In this document: positions 9,423-19,314 of the stretch, one piece after another
Position numbering within the stretch: the first letter of the stretch is position 1
How the letters are laid out: every line of letters begins with the position of its first letter
Assembly (NCBI GenBank): GCA_036897095.1
Contig: JAYMSP010002668.1
Coordinates: 1 to 22,999 of the forward strand
DNA from: Plantago elongata
Lineage: Eukaryota; Streptophyta; Magnoliopsida; Lamiales; Plantaginaceae
Direction of reading: 5' to 3'
Length of the DNA stretch: 22,999 nt
Made by a program: the position numbers and the translations under genes
Notes under the pieces: generated by a model
Told to the model about the DNA's origin: nothing
Databases searched by the model: none
Seen by the model: the letters and a program-made list of their open reading frames with translations, nothing else

Positions 9423-10475
9423 CAACCTATGAACTTCTCGAAGTTTCGTCGGGTGGAGCAGTTCAATGATAGCTTTGATCTTCTCAGGATTAGACTCTAT
9501 CCCTCTCTGAGTTACCATATACCCAAGAATTTTCCTCCTATGACCCCGAAAGTACACTTGTCCGAATTGAGCTTCATTCCATATATTCTGACAATACGGA
9601 AACACTTCTCTAAGTGTGGAATGTGATCTACTTCCCTTTTGCTTTTTACCAGCATATCGTCCACGTAGACTTTCATGGTTTTTCCCAATTCTTCCTTAAA
9701 CATTTGATTCACCAATATCTGGTAGGTGGATCTTGCATTCCTTAATCCAAATGGCATAATCTTGAAGCGGTAAACGCCTCCAGCAGTAATGAAGGCGGTT
9801 TTTTCTACATCATGTTTCGCCATCTTGATTTGATAAAACCCTTAAAAGGCATCCATAAAACTCAACAAAGTGCATCATGCCGTGGAGTCCACTAATTGAT
9901 CAATTTGCAGTAATGGTACGGATCCTTAGGGCAAAATCTGTTAAGGGTAGTAAAATAATTGCACATTCTCCTTTTCCCGAACTTTTTTGCACCAGCACCA
10001 CATTTCATATCCAATCTGAATAGCGAACTTCTTCAATATGTCCAGCCTTCAGCAAATGATCCACTTCTTCTGCAATGATTTTATCTTGCACAGGATCGTG
10101 ATCCCGTTTCTTCTGTTTAAATGGGAGGATATTAGGATTGACATTGAGCTCATGCACCATTATGGGGGGATCTATTCCGGTGAGGCCATCTGTGCTCCAT
10201 GCAAAGATATCCACATTTTTCTTCAAGAAGGCCGTCATCTTGAGAGTCATTTTTGCATCCATCTCTGATCCAATCTTGACCGTCCGCTCGAGATATCTCT
10301 CCATGACTGAGATTTCCAAGATGTCTTCTTTGGGTGATATGCGGTTTTCTTGGAAGAAACACTTCATGGGTGTTTCGCCTGGGTGACTGGTAGGGATAAC
10401 TTTATATTGCTCAACTGCTTCACAAGCTAGTTCCCTTGGTGTGGTAGTCTTCTCTTTGTCTACCCCCATCTTCAA
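9423..10475 (-). pseudogene. pol: Reverse transcriptase region of pol, broken
   Basis: On the minus strand the N-terminal part (10005-10475, 156 open codons) has GIDPPIMVHELNVNP, then IAEEVDHLLKAGHIEEV. The palm follows: FMDAF (first catalytic Asp), KTAFITAGGVYRFKIMPFGL, then YVDDM at 9653-9667 with the paired Asp residues, and KLNSDKCTFG. It copies the element RNA into DNA. A TAA at 9842-9844 sits in the palm between FMDAF and GFYQIKM where families normally have a small polar residue. Another frame break lies after SDWI near 10005. The C-terminal end is cut by the MITE. Confidence 0.92.
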
Positions 10476-10590
10476 CCAATTAATTTCTCTTCTAAGGAGT
10501 CGTTCTAATCTTTATCTTCTGGCCACATCGACAACCATCATGCATCGTCTCTTTGAACGTCGGAGGTCTTCTTCGTGACGGATCTTCTCC

Positions 10591-11278
10591 TCACCCATGT
10601 AGGGACGTGACACCCTCAAGTTGAAAGATTATAGAATTCCCAGCCCCTCCTTCAATCTCCAACGAGGTTTCCATGCCCACTTCTGTTGGAAATTTCAACT
10701 TGAGATGGAAGGTTGATGCGACCGCTCGGAATTGATTCAATGCCGGTCTTCCTATCAATACATTGTATTCACAAGGGGCATCTGTGACCACAAATGGGAC
10801 TCGCTTGGTGGCCCGTGTCGGGGCTCTACCCATGTAGACATCCAGATACAACATTCCACATGGTCTAATCCGGAATCCACGAATGCTATGAGGTCGTAGT
10901 TAGCAGTAGCAATCCTTTCAGGATAAGTTGCATCTTTCTAACAATGTTCATGTAGATAATGTTGGAGGATGCTCCAGTGTCAATCAAGATACCAGTCATT
11001 TCATATCTCGCAATATCCATTTCTACTACCAGTGGTACATCCGGATCATGGACCTGTCCTTCTCCCTTATACTGGGGAAGCGCACCGGACTCATCAAATC
11101 TTATGACATTCGTTCCTGGATGGATCAGGTTTACTTCTTCTTCATTGATTCTTCTTTGGTTCTGCGCAGTTGTCTCCCTTGTGTTCATACTATCTCCCCC
11201 AGTTGGTCCACCTGCTATGCTAAGAATTCGTCCATATATAACTAGGTTATCCTCTCTATAAGCCAGTTGTTTCCCCAT
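10591..11278 (-). pseudogene. pol: Aspartic protease region of pol, broken
   Basis: The minus strand has GILIDTGASSNIIY with the active-site motif DTGAS at 10967-10981. After a frame break near 10870 comes a second part, FVVTDAPCEYNVLIGRPALN, ending LKLKFPT. This matches the retropepsin-like protease plus linker of Tat-type pol, which cuts the Gag-Pol polyprotein. The first part is open over 130 codons and the second over 87. Beyond this the frame is lost up to the RT region. Confidence 0.85.
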
Positions 11279-11347
11279 ATAGGCTATCCGCCCTGTTTTC
11301 CTTGGGGGACTTCGAGATTTTTTTTCTATCCCGATGTTCCTTGTGAT

Positions 11348-12762
11348 TTAGAGGTTCTGGTGGGGGAGGTCCTCTTTTCGTGATGTAAGATCGCCTGCGA
11401 CTGCCGTTCCCTTCTTTCTCATGAGTTTTCTTTGGCTAGGCCCTAGTTTCGGAGTCCGCCGGGGGGAGTCTCCCCTTTGTTCCCTTCCATGGGGTTCCTT
11501 CGAATGATTTCTTTGTGTTTGATTTCTTGGCCTCTCCATGACGTACTCATGTACGTACCCCAGCTCAATCAGCTTATGTATCTCTTGCCTCAGATGTATA
11601 CACTTTCGTTTGTCGATGGAAATGACAATATTTATTTGAGTCCTTAGTGTATCTAGATTCCCGATGCTTTGCTGGTGATTCAAAGGGAAGACCTTGGTTT
11701 TGCATTATGGTCAAAATTTGCTCCTTCGGTGCCTTGAGATCCGAATAGTTCAGATACATTCTTCGCGTGGGGTCTTTCCATTCCTCCACTCTTCCTCGCT
11801 TATCCATTTTTCTTTTTTGATCATGGTATTATATAATAGGCTTACTGTTGTTCTAAGCTTTTGGTTCTGCTTTTTCAACTTCGACTCTGTCCACCATTCC
11901 AAGGTCCCGTGGGTGCTAATCCATTTCTTGACCACGCCATTGAGTTCTTTTTCAGTGGTTATTTCAGCATCGATCAGTTTTGTGACAAAATTCCTTATCT
12001 CGGGTATTTTCTCCCAACCTGAATACTCGATCTTTGAATGGGTGTGGTTTTCACCAATAAAGCAACTTGCTCGAACCTCCTGGTGTAAGATTTGAGACTC
12101 TCGTCATTCCTTTGTATGATCTCAGCTAGGGAAGTTATTGGATGAGTGATTTCAATGAAATTCTCAAACCTCATGGTGAACTTTGTCATTAGTTGCGCAT
12201 AAGAGGTGATGGAGTTCAAAGAGAGATGTTTCCACCAATTCATTGCAGCACCATGCAAGGTTCCAGGGAATTTCTAAGCCATGACATTATCAGGGATCCC
12301 TACTCCGGAGATGGAGGATTCGAAACGGATTCTATGATCAATGGGGCACGAACTCCCTTCGTAGAGTTCTTTTGAACTTGCCATGGTCGTTCTTGGAGGT
12401 AATCGAGTATTCCCCATTTCAGCACATAGTGAATCAACTGAGTGTCCATATTTAATGAGATCACTTGCTTGCGTCAGGGCTTCTAGCTTCCCTCTTTCGA
12501 CTTCTAAAGTTGCTTCATGTATTTTAACTTATTCTTTGAGCATGTCCTTTTCCCTCATATTCTCCCTCCTGGGTTATGACATGTTGCTCCAAGACCGACT
12601 AAGTCTCATGTACTCCATCCTTTCAGGACTACGTCCTCTTTCCCGGTATGAGCCTTCTTTTATGGAGACGGGAGATCGTGGTATACTTCTTTCATTTCGA
12701 TTCCTTATGTGACCCCTGGGGGGAGTCACCTTGATAATGATTAGTATCACCTTCTCTGAGTA
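11348..12762 (-). pseudogene. gag: Gag core and nucleocapsid region, broken
   Basis: The conserved Gag part is at 11995-12258 on the minus strand: GAAMNWWKHL, then SYAQLMTKFTMRFENF, then RNDESLKSYTRRFEQV, as in plant retrotransposon gag (capsid) domains. A stop (TAG) lies just before it, after IPDNVMA. Further on, NKYCHFHRQTKVYTSEARDT (within 11574-11807) is the site of a degenerate zinc-knuckle-like motif, followed by the Arg-rich end of Gag (11348-11683). Several frame changes separate these parts (near 12380-12700, 11990 and 11680), so no complete Gag can be made. Confidence 0.8.
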
Positions 12763-13524
12763 TTAGTCACCCTCTCTTCTTGACCTATGCTCTGGAGAAT
12801 ATTGGTGGTCATTCTGGGCCGAGGATTCAATATGAATTTCTTCATGTTCAGGCTCCTTGCTGATCTGCCGAGCTGTTCGGTGATTCTGTGCCATTTTCGC
12901 CCTCCGATTCAAAATGTTCCTCAAATCTCCTCTCATCCCTGGACCTCCTCTTATCCTATTTTTAATGGGATTTGAGTGTCTTGAGAGTGGAGGTTCTTGA
13001 GGGACTACACAACCATTTATTGGGATGGGTTCGATTATCTTCGGTTCGGGCTCTGCATCATCAACCAAATTTATGATCTGGAAATTTCTTGTTCTCAAGT
13101 CCAACGCAACTTGAAGCAATAGTAACTGATCCTCAGAGTACCCTGCCAATAGCATATCCGCAGTAAGTTGCGGAAAGATAATTGATGGACCCACTTGAGT
13201 TGGGTTTACGGGAGGTCTGGGATTCTGCAATAGCACTTCGTTGGTAGAGAGACTAGCTTCTTCTCCGTCTATGTTATTCTCTTCTCTCAACGAACTCAAG
13301 TTATTTACTGTTATGTTGGATCTTGTTCTTGCTTGGCCTTCGGGTCCGACATCAGATATTGTGGTACCCGTCCTAGGTGGATCAATGGTCGTTTCCTTTT
13401 GGGATGCGGCTCTTCCCGTTCGTTTTCTTGTTCGTATATTTCGGATTGCTCGTCCTCTAGTTGAAGCTCCTCCCCTAGCAGATGTCCGTCCTCTAGTAGA
13501 TCCTCGTCCCCTTACTGGTGCCAT
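12763..13524 (-). pseudogene. gag: Gag N-terminal ORF (253 aa)
   Basis: Starts at ATG 13524, only 26 bases after the primer binding site, and is open for 253 codons, the longest frame in the window. The N-terminus is Arg/Gly-rich (RGRGSTRGRTSARGG), suggesting RNA binding. A Pro/Asn-rich middle and a charged end follow. It is the amino-terminal part of Gag, upstream of the capsid core, by position. The stop at 12763 cuts it off from the rest of Gag; downstream frames on the minus strand continue the protein after shifts. Confidence 0.75.
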
Positions 13525-13550
13525 GGCTATTTGTTCTGAAGAAAAATGCT

Positions 13551-13567
13551 TCCCACAGACGGCGCCA
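13551..13567 (-). promoter_or_regulatory. Primer binding site
   Basis: Minus-strand TGGCGCCGTCTGTGGGA begins three bases (TAT) after the CA end of the 5' LTR and 26 bases before the gag ATG. The TGGCGCC start is the complement of a tRNA 3' end including CCA. Tat/Ogre elements are known to have a site of this kind. I cannot name the tRNA with certainty. Confidence 0.8.
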
Positions 13568-13782
13568 ATATGATAGGGAATAAATCCGGCTAAGGCAAAG
13601 TTTGGGGAATGGGAGGAGAGTACGTAGAGCGTCTTAGTTCAGTAAAGGAGTTACTATAGTTCTTCTATAAATTTCTCTGGAGTATGGGTCCGAAATAAGA
13701 TAAGGGTCCGGTCTTAAGTTAAAGTCTTCAAACTGATTCTAAGTCTTGAGGGAGAGGGCCGGGACAAGGAAGGTCCGATCTT

Positions 13783-13882
13783 GAACTTCACTTGGTCTTG
13801 ATTTTAGTCCATGACTAGGTGAGTCCGGTCTTGGACTTCTCTTGATCTTGATCTTGGTCCGAGACTAGGTGAGTCCGGTCTT
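13783..13882. repeat. 50-bp direct repeats in the LTR
   Basis: Two adjacent 50-bp units (13783-13832, 13833-13882) each end GACTAGGTGAGTCCGGTCTT and differ at several positions. A shorter related piece (GGTCCGATCTT) precedes them. They lie downstream of the LTR TATA box with respect to transcription. Confidence 0.8.
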
Positions 13883-13920
13883 GAATCTATAAAATCAAAG
13901 GAAGGGGTTAGACCCTTTTG

Positions 13921-13947
13921 GTCCGGTTTGCCTAAGACAAACCGGAC
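13921..13947. other. Perfect 10-bp hairpin in the LTR
   Basis: GTCCGGTTTG (13921-13930), 7-base loop, CAAACCGGAC (13938-13947). It lies about 100 bases downstream of the expected transcription start, so it would be in the element RNA leader. Its role is unknown. Confidence 0.8.
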
Positions 13948-14341
13948 TTCGGACTTTAACGGATTGTGAAGCTGAAAGGATCTGGAGCTCAGACCTCAAA
14001 ATGTAGAGAGTGGATTTGTGAGTAGTAGTTACCTCAATTTATGAGGAGTAAATGCCCCATATTTATAGTGAAATTCCGCGGAGGTTGGGCTTTGACAGGC
14101 TAGAGTCTGGTCAGCCTAGTGATAATGTGACACGTGGTCCCGGAGCAAAGCGGCGCATAGGGACCACGCTCGTAGGACGGACAGGTCGATAAGAGGACCC
14201 AAAAAACTGTCAGAGCCGTCCCCACAAAAAGTCAGGCCAGGGCCCACGTGCTGATGTCGGACGTATTCGTAAGTCTGTGGTGCATAATGAGTTCCTAGTG
14301 TCGGACCCACGAGGTTAGCCTGAAAATCCGACACACGGACA

Positions 14342-15154
14342 ATGAGACTTGATCTTTCTGGAGTCCGGACCTTTAGACCTGGTATCGAACCATTTCGGGG
14401 GAGCTACGCACTAGAGTACGTATTAGGACAACGCTTAGAACGACGGACTTCAAGGTACATATCAGTGGGAAAAGAATGCAAATGTGGATTTGCAACAGTT
14501 TTTGAACGTTCAGGAGAACTAGGAATCTACCTAGTCTATGGAGATCCACTGGGATCAATTGTTACTTAGTATATGAAAAAAGATTCTCATTAAGTGACTC
14601 TAGAGTCTAGATGAAGAAGCTTGTCACATTTGTAATGGACACAATAAGAGCTTGTACACAACCTAGTTTCACTTGTACATGGATCAGGAAAGACCAAGGC
14701 GTCGTCAATCAATTGACGAACCAACCCAAGACACTATGACCGTAAAAGACTAAAAGTTGATAGGGTAAGCATGCGATAGAACATAAATACATAAACTTCT
14801 TGGCAGTTAAATCCAACCTGTGTTAGCATTTATATGGAAGTAACACCTGCGGTTAACAATGCATCAAGGAAATCGTGCTCGTTATCTTTTTTTGTCTGGT
14901 TATTATCATCTCACTCGTCAGTATTGCCTTCCAAATGTAACTTAGCTTCTCTATGATGCAGAGTCGTAGGATAACTTCAATCTATTTTATAAACATAAGT
15001 GACTGAACCTACTAAAAACAACAGGAAATGCAGGCCTGTAACATTCTGTGACTTCTATTACACACACTCCACGCAACGTTAGAAGAAACAATTGAGGCGC
15101 AGTATAGGCTCTTGTACACAAATAGACATGAAGAATAATACATAAGGAGAATTA
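14342..15154. other. Intergenic, between LTR and MORF gene
   Basis: An open frame of 75 codons at 14342-14569 resembles nothing I know. The first 60 bases still contain GTCCGGACC, a word common in the LTR, so the true LTR end might lie a little further right. The rest may include the 3' untranslated region of the MORF gene. No RNA gene was seen. Confidence 0.4.
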
Positions 15155-15252
15155 TTTATGCTTCTACATTCAACATATGTAGTTCCAAAGTTAGATGGTG
15201 GCACACCTCCACCATAGTTGTTCCTCTGCTTGTTTGGCTTCTGCAGCTGCAT
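15155..15252 (-). pseudogene. Relic of the MORF8-type Gly/Pro-rich C-terminus
   Basis: Downstream of the MORF stop, another minus-strand frame reads NKQRNNYGGGVPPSNFGTTY. MORF8 proteins end in long Asn-Tyr-Gly-Gly-Pro-Pro-rich tails, so this looks like a remnant out of frame with the present stop. No splice donor that would join it is visible. The match is short and low in complexity. Confidence 0.4.
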
Positions 15253-15279
15253 GTGTAGTTAATGGTTGTTGGGCTGCAT

Positions 15280-17113
15280 TCATCGAGATGGCCATTGCCT
15301 TCTTCTCTCATAGTTTCTAGACCTATCAAAACTACCAGGTGGGCCTTCTCTCCTCCTCTCATCGATTCTCGACCTATCAAAACTGACATGCCTGTTCCAT
15401 TGACTGGTGTCTCGAGCATCGCTTGTTACACACTCCTCGTGATACTTGGGGTCATATGGAACAGCCTCTCCGTTGATGAAAGGTTCTCCTGCAAATAAAC
15501 ACATATATTAAGGTAAAACATCAACTTCAAGACGGGCAAAATAGAAAATGACGTAGAAAACAAATGTTCCACAATAACATGTTTGAATGAATAATACCAC
15601 TCATAGAAAGTATAACAAAGTTACATCAGTTAGATGATTGTAGATGAGAAAACTAGGGATTAAGGTATAACCCTGCATGAGCCTTACATAAACACAACGC
15701 CAGCATGAGATTGAAATAAACACATGGCCAGTGAAACATAAATCCAAAGAATATTACGAGTGATAGCTAGGGCTACACATAGTATATAGATCAAATGACT
15801 AATGGAGATAATACAAAATGAAGCATTACGAAGGTCCCATTACATAAGCACTTAAACAGCCTTAAACATGCAAAAGCACAAACATAACATGGAGCTTCTT
15901 ACCTCCATAAACCTTATTTCTGACATCCAAGTAAGAGTCAGGAAGCACCCATTGAACATTAGGCAACTCTGCACAAAAAATTGGAGAACTCATATTAATA
16001 ACTGTAATTTGCAGTTATAGCAGCAAGTGCATTAATTTTAAAAAAATAAAAATTATTCACCTTTCAACTTGTATGAAATTTCTTCAGGCACCAGGGCTCC
16101 AAAGGCAAAATAATGCCTCGTCGAGACAGAATATATCTTCTGCCTGGCATCCTCCTCACTGCAATGTGTAAAACAAGTATTTCAGACATATAATCCTGAA
16201 GAGATACCAAATTGCAGTGAGAATAACAGGAAACAAACAAAGCCAATATATTCCTCAATACGAACAGATATCAGCTGTACCTTAAACTCGCACAGATAAC
16301 ACCTAATCTAAAATTACTACTATGTCTTAACTCAATTTATAGCACCGGAAAGCAACAACCCCCAACGCTCGTTGCAATGACCTTACCAGAAAGCAAGAGC
16401 ATATACTAATACATAGAATGACTTGTTTCATGCTATACAGGTCTTAAATTCCATGTAATCGTCGAAACAAAAGAATTCTGAATTCCATAAAAGAATGCAT
16501 CATGTAAACAAAGTACTCAGCATTGATGAGTAAGGGCTTTGTTCTCTTCAACTGAAATTTACTGATGTAACTTGAACTGAAGTATGAAATATAACTGTAC
16601 TGAATGGAAATGGAAAGTTGAAGATATATTCTCCTCGTACCGATCTCAACCTGACTTATTTGTAGTATAAAAAACAAGTAAACAAATCTGAACTGAAGTG
16701 AAATGAATGCAGACGAATAGAATAGAGGCAGGAACATAACATAAATATACTACACAAAATGATTCCAAGAAGCCATAGAGATGGAGAATGAACCTTCCAA
16801 GCACCATAGCGAGTGTTTTGATGTAAGAATGAATAATCTGGTCTCTGGTGAGATCATCACTAGGTTGATCCATGATGACAAGCCAGTGGTGGAAGTCGCA
16901 ACCATCGGGAAGAATGGAGGGGTTGGGATCGGTTAACAGGGAGTTGTTGTTGGTGGGTCTAGGGGACAAGGTGAGCGTCGCGAGGGGGCGGAGGCGGGAG
17001 GAGGAGGAGTTGGGGATAATGGCGGTGTGCGGGTGGTGGTAGATCATGGGAGATGTGCTCGATCGAGTGGTGGTGGCTGTCAAAGGTGAGGGGTTTGGGT
17101 ATGGAGTCGCCAT
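15280..17113 (-). CDS. MORF8: MORF/DAG-family organellar RNA editing factor, MORF8-like (4 exons)
   Basis: Minus-strand exons: 16794-17113, 16061-16158, 15903-15968 and 15280-15488. All junctions are GT-AG; phases are consistent and give 230 residues. The Ser/Thr/Pro-rich first ~65 residues look like an organelle transit peptide. The MORF domain follows: [80 protein letters not shown], then an Arg-rich tail with DRSR repeats. MORF proteins bind PPR proteins in mitochondria and plastids to support C-to-U editing. The tail points to MORF8/RIP1, but the Gly/Pro-rich C-terminus is missing, so the subfamily is less sure. Odd points: NKVYGG for the usual NKDYGG, Cys for Trp after YHEE, and an early stop. 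Start chosen: the ATG giving MATPYPNP; an upstream in-frame ATG at 17314 would add 67 untypical residues. Confidence 0.85.
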
Positions 17114-17550
17114 TCTTCGCAACTTGAGCTGATGAATTGATGATGGTGATCTCAAATTCCCAATGTAGTATTGTGAATAGTGACTACTAAGCAATTGTAA
17201 CTGAGTCTGAGAGAGATCGTAAATGGAGAAGCTGTTGGTTGGTTGGTTGGTCGGTCGTCTGTTCAACAACCCAACCAAAAGTCCAAAATCTTCGGTTGTA
17301 TCGCCGGCTATCAATGGCTAAAATTAAATCACACATGGATCCTACAGTTTCTTCTTATTCATAGTCGTCAGTCACTATTAGTATTAATCGAGTCGAGCCA
17401 AGTATTGTAATACTAGTTTTGAGCTCGAGTTCAACATAGTCGAGTTCGACTCATTAACAACGAGTAAAAAAAGATTTTTGAGCACGATTCGAATTCGAAA
17501 AAATAAGAGTCTTAACAAACCTTATCTATTAAAAATTCAAAGTTATTTTA
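17114..17550. other. MORF upstream region and intergenic DNA
   Basis: Contains the 5' untranslated region and probably the promoter of the MORF gene (minus strand, from 17114 up to about 17350); no clear TATA box was picked. At about 17385-17510 there are repeated GAGCTCGAGTTC / GAGTTCGACTC words in both orientations, like the ends of small non-autonomous DNA transposons. No boundaries could be set. Confidence 0.4.
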
Positions 17551-17553
17551 TAT

Positions 17554-17649
17554 ATTTTTTTCAAAGCAATATATGACGACTGGAAAACTTCCAAATTTTT
17601 TTCAAAGCAGTATAAATACTACAATATATGACGACTGGAAAACTTCCAA
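17554..17649. repeat. Short tandem duplication
   Basis: TTTTTTTCAAAGCA followed by ATATATGACGACTGG and AAAACTTCCAA occurs twice in tandem. The second copy has about 15 extra bases (GTATAAATACTACAA-like) inside. AT-rich intergenic DNA. Confidence 0.85.
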
Positions 17650-17910
17650 TTGAAATCTGATTTTACAATTTTCAGAAATCTTTCATAAACTCTCAGTTTC
17701 ACTACTTTGGCGCGTGGGTGCGTGTTACCCATATACGAGACTTCTCCTCTCCCATACTTCTTCTTCCCCAGCCTCCTCTCTTTTATTCACCCAAAATCTT
17801 ATTTCAATTACAACATGTCCTATACAAATTAATTGATAAAAGAATTCATGTGAAAATTTTCATCTCGATTAGAGCTTCACAATGATATAATTAAGCCTTT
17901 TTCTTTTCCA

Positions 17911-18027
17911 TGTCTCAAAACCCTTCTCTCCACCGTCTCCCTACTCTTCGGCGCCGGAATCCTCCCCACCATCTTCGTCAATAGTTTCGGAATACTCCAC
18001 CGAGACGCCACGAAGAATGGTTGTTGA
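17911..18027 (+). pseudogene. Coding-like fragment, family not recognised
   Basis: A 38-codon open stretch on the plus strand reads KTLLSTVSLLFGAGILPTIF then VNSFGILHRDATKNGC before TGA at 18025. It has no in-frame ATG. It has the hydrophobic pattern of a membrane anchor followed by a charged part. It may be a gene fragment, or part of the leader of the F-box remnant downstream. I do not recognise it. Confidence 0.3.
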
Positions 18028-18135
18028 TTTTCAGAGTTTTGATCTGAATTTCTCAGAAATTTGTCTTCTGATGATGAGGAGATAGAATAGAGAAAATGGA
18101 AATAGAGAAAGCAGTGGACAGAGAGAAAAAGAAAG

Positions 18136-18316
18136 ATGGAGATTTCAAGGAAAGTGAGTGTGTATTGCAAGCTCAACAGTTCAAATTCAATTGATCCATG
18201 GCGATGCATACATAGTCCAATTGCGTGAAGGTGTAATTCAGCATATCCAATCTTATCTCGACTCAAAAGAAGCTGCTCGAACCTCCTTATTGTCGAAATC
18301 ATGGTACGCTGCGTAG
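18136..18316 (+). pseudogene. F-box protein gene remnant
   Basis: At 18218-18313 the plus strand reads QLREGVIQHIQSYLDSKEAA then RTSLLSKSWYAA and stops at TAG (18314-18316). This matches the F-box helix pattern (LPEEVIQHIQSFL..KEAARTSVLSKSW) by which such proteins bind SKP1 in ubiquitin ligases. The frame has no ATG: the nearest upstream start (18136, MEISRKVSVYCK) is in another frame and ends at TGA 18226-18228. The final TAG stands where Trp is usual. No downstream repeats of an F-box protein were found. It is a fragment, not a working gene. Confidence 0.7.
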
Positions 18317-18542
18317 AATGAATAGTTTCGATGTTCTTGCTGAAATTAAAAATATTGGTTGGATTCTACAACTTTTACCTTGTTTAGGCCTTGTGTAAAT
18401 TTCACTCAGTCTTGTTCGTTGAATAGCGATTACTTCTCGTCATTGACAGAGATACTACTATTTCATTCATCATTACCTTTGTTATTTATTGCACTTTGAA
18501 TCTTGATTTCCTCTGAACTGTGAAATCATTTTTTGCCCGCAG

Positions 18543-18641
18543 CCGGTCAGCAGAAGATAGAACTATCCCAATAAGTATAATTGCCAAGCGAACAAGACTT
18601 ACTGTTGAAGATGTTGAGCATCTTCTAGTGAAGATCTTTCG
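18543..18641 (+). pseudogene. RPN9: Exon of 26S proteasome subunit RPN9 (PSMD13), isolated fragment
   Basis: A 33-codon exon bounded by CCCGCAG and GTAAGTTG splice sites reads RSAEDRTIPISIIAKRTRLT then VEDVEHLLVKIF. This is the PCI-domain end of RPN9, a lid subunit of the 26S proteasome. No preceding or following RPN9 exon is seen nearby, so it is a genomic fragment that kept its introns' edges, not a processed copy. By comparison with the family, the last codons (KIF, usually KSLS) suggest a one-base loss just before the donor. Lys and Thr changes (AKRTRLT for AERTKLS) show drift. Confidence 0.72.
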
Positions 18642-19314
18642 GTAAGTTGTGAACTCTGTCGATTCTTGCTTTGATTTTCACCGGAGACATACACTATTTG
18701 AGTGACTGGATCACTGATTTGGTATATGCGGAGTTCTACAATATCAATAAGCACTCTACTTAAGCTTCTTTTCTCATATTGATCATTGGTGTACAAAGGG
18801 GATTCTAACTTCTAAAAGATGAAAGTATATTAGTAGCAGCTTGGGTCTAAAATGTGAAGAGACTCTCTCTTTGGGTCAAAATCAATCCATATGATTGTGC
18901 TTAGCTTTTGAAATGCCATGTTGTGGACTTATACATGGTACTTTCATTCAATTACAGCTGTTGTCGCAGTTTGGTTGAACATGTTATAAGTTCATGGTAT
19001 GGAGGGAGTAGTTCATAGCTACGTTTACTCTTTAGCTCCTTTTTTCTACGTGTATTCCAAACATCGGAATCTCGTTTGTGTCATTCACCTTTGTTACCTG
19101 CAATGTATGGATTAGAAACCTCTATTTTAAGAAGCGTATCGGAATCAACTTTGGACTTGATCAGTTCATTTCTTTGTTTAACCCATATGCAGAGCCTAAG
19201 TAAGAGGAACTGAGGCGGATGCTTGGGAATCCCGAAACCGCTATCCACTTTTGAATTCCTAGCTTTGGCGGGGTAGCTTCTGGTAGGCACTTCTTTTAGG
19301 ATTTTAGGCTAGGG
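18642..19314. other. Intergenic, no gene recognised
   Basis: AT-rich after the RPN9 exon. A 69-codon minus-strand frame (19081-19290) has no family resemblance. I looked for further RPN9 exons and did not find a convincing one. Confidence 0.4.

Larger units (their letters stand above)
1..14341 (-). mobile_element. Ty3/gypsy (Tat-like) LTR retrotransposon, degenerate, 3' LTR outside window
   Basis: One minus-strand element in the order 5' LTR, primer binding site, gag, protease, reverse transcriptase, RNase H, archaeal-type RNase H, integrase, tandem repeats, antisense gene and polypurine tract. The protease motif DTGAS, the polymerase motif YVDDM and the integrase HHCC and DD motifs are readable on the minus strand. 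RT before integrase places it in Ty3/gypsy. A second RNase H, an antisense extra ORF and a repeat-rich 3' untranslated region are known of the Tat lineage (Grande- and Ogre-like elements); assigning it there is inference. At least 13.5 kb remain after removing the 845-bp MITE. All reading frames carry stops or shifts, so it cannot move by itself. The 3' LTR is not seen and presumably lies just left of base 1. Confidence 0.9.
13571..14341 (-). repeat. 5' LTR of the Ty3/gypsy element
   Basis: The inner edge is well set: the LTR ends in CTATCA, next to TAT and the primer binding site. The outer edge is less sure. TGTCC at 14341 or TGTGTCGG at 14335 on the minus strand are the best TG starts. A TATA box (minus CTATAAAT, about 14061-14069) would start transcription near 14030-14040. 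Inside are 50-bp sub-repeats (13783-13882) and a perfect hairpin (13921-13947). The partner LTR is outside the window, so neither target duplication nor LTR divergence can be checked. Confidence 0.7.

Noticed and set aside
14342-14569. 75-codon plus-strand frame next to the LTR
   Set aside because: No recognisable family, no promoter or splice context; left as an unassigned open frame.
16444-16737. 97-codon minus-strand frame
   Set aside because: Lies in intron 1 of the MORF gene; hydrophobic translation of T-rich intron sequence.
17877-18302. 141-codon minus-strand frame
   Set aside because: Opposite strand to the F-box remnant, which explains the sequence better; its translation resembles nothing.
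19081-19290. 69-codon minus-strand frame and a possible RPN9 exon (RMLGNPE on the plus strand)
   Set aside because: The match to RPN9 is only a few residues and is followed by stops; the minus frame has no family features.
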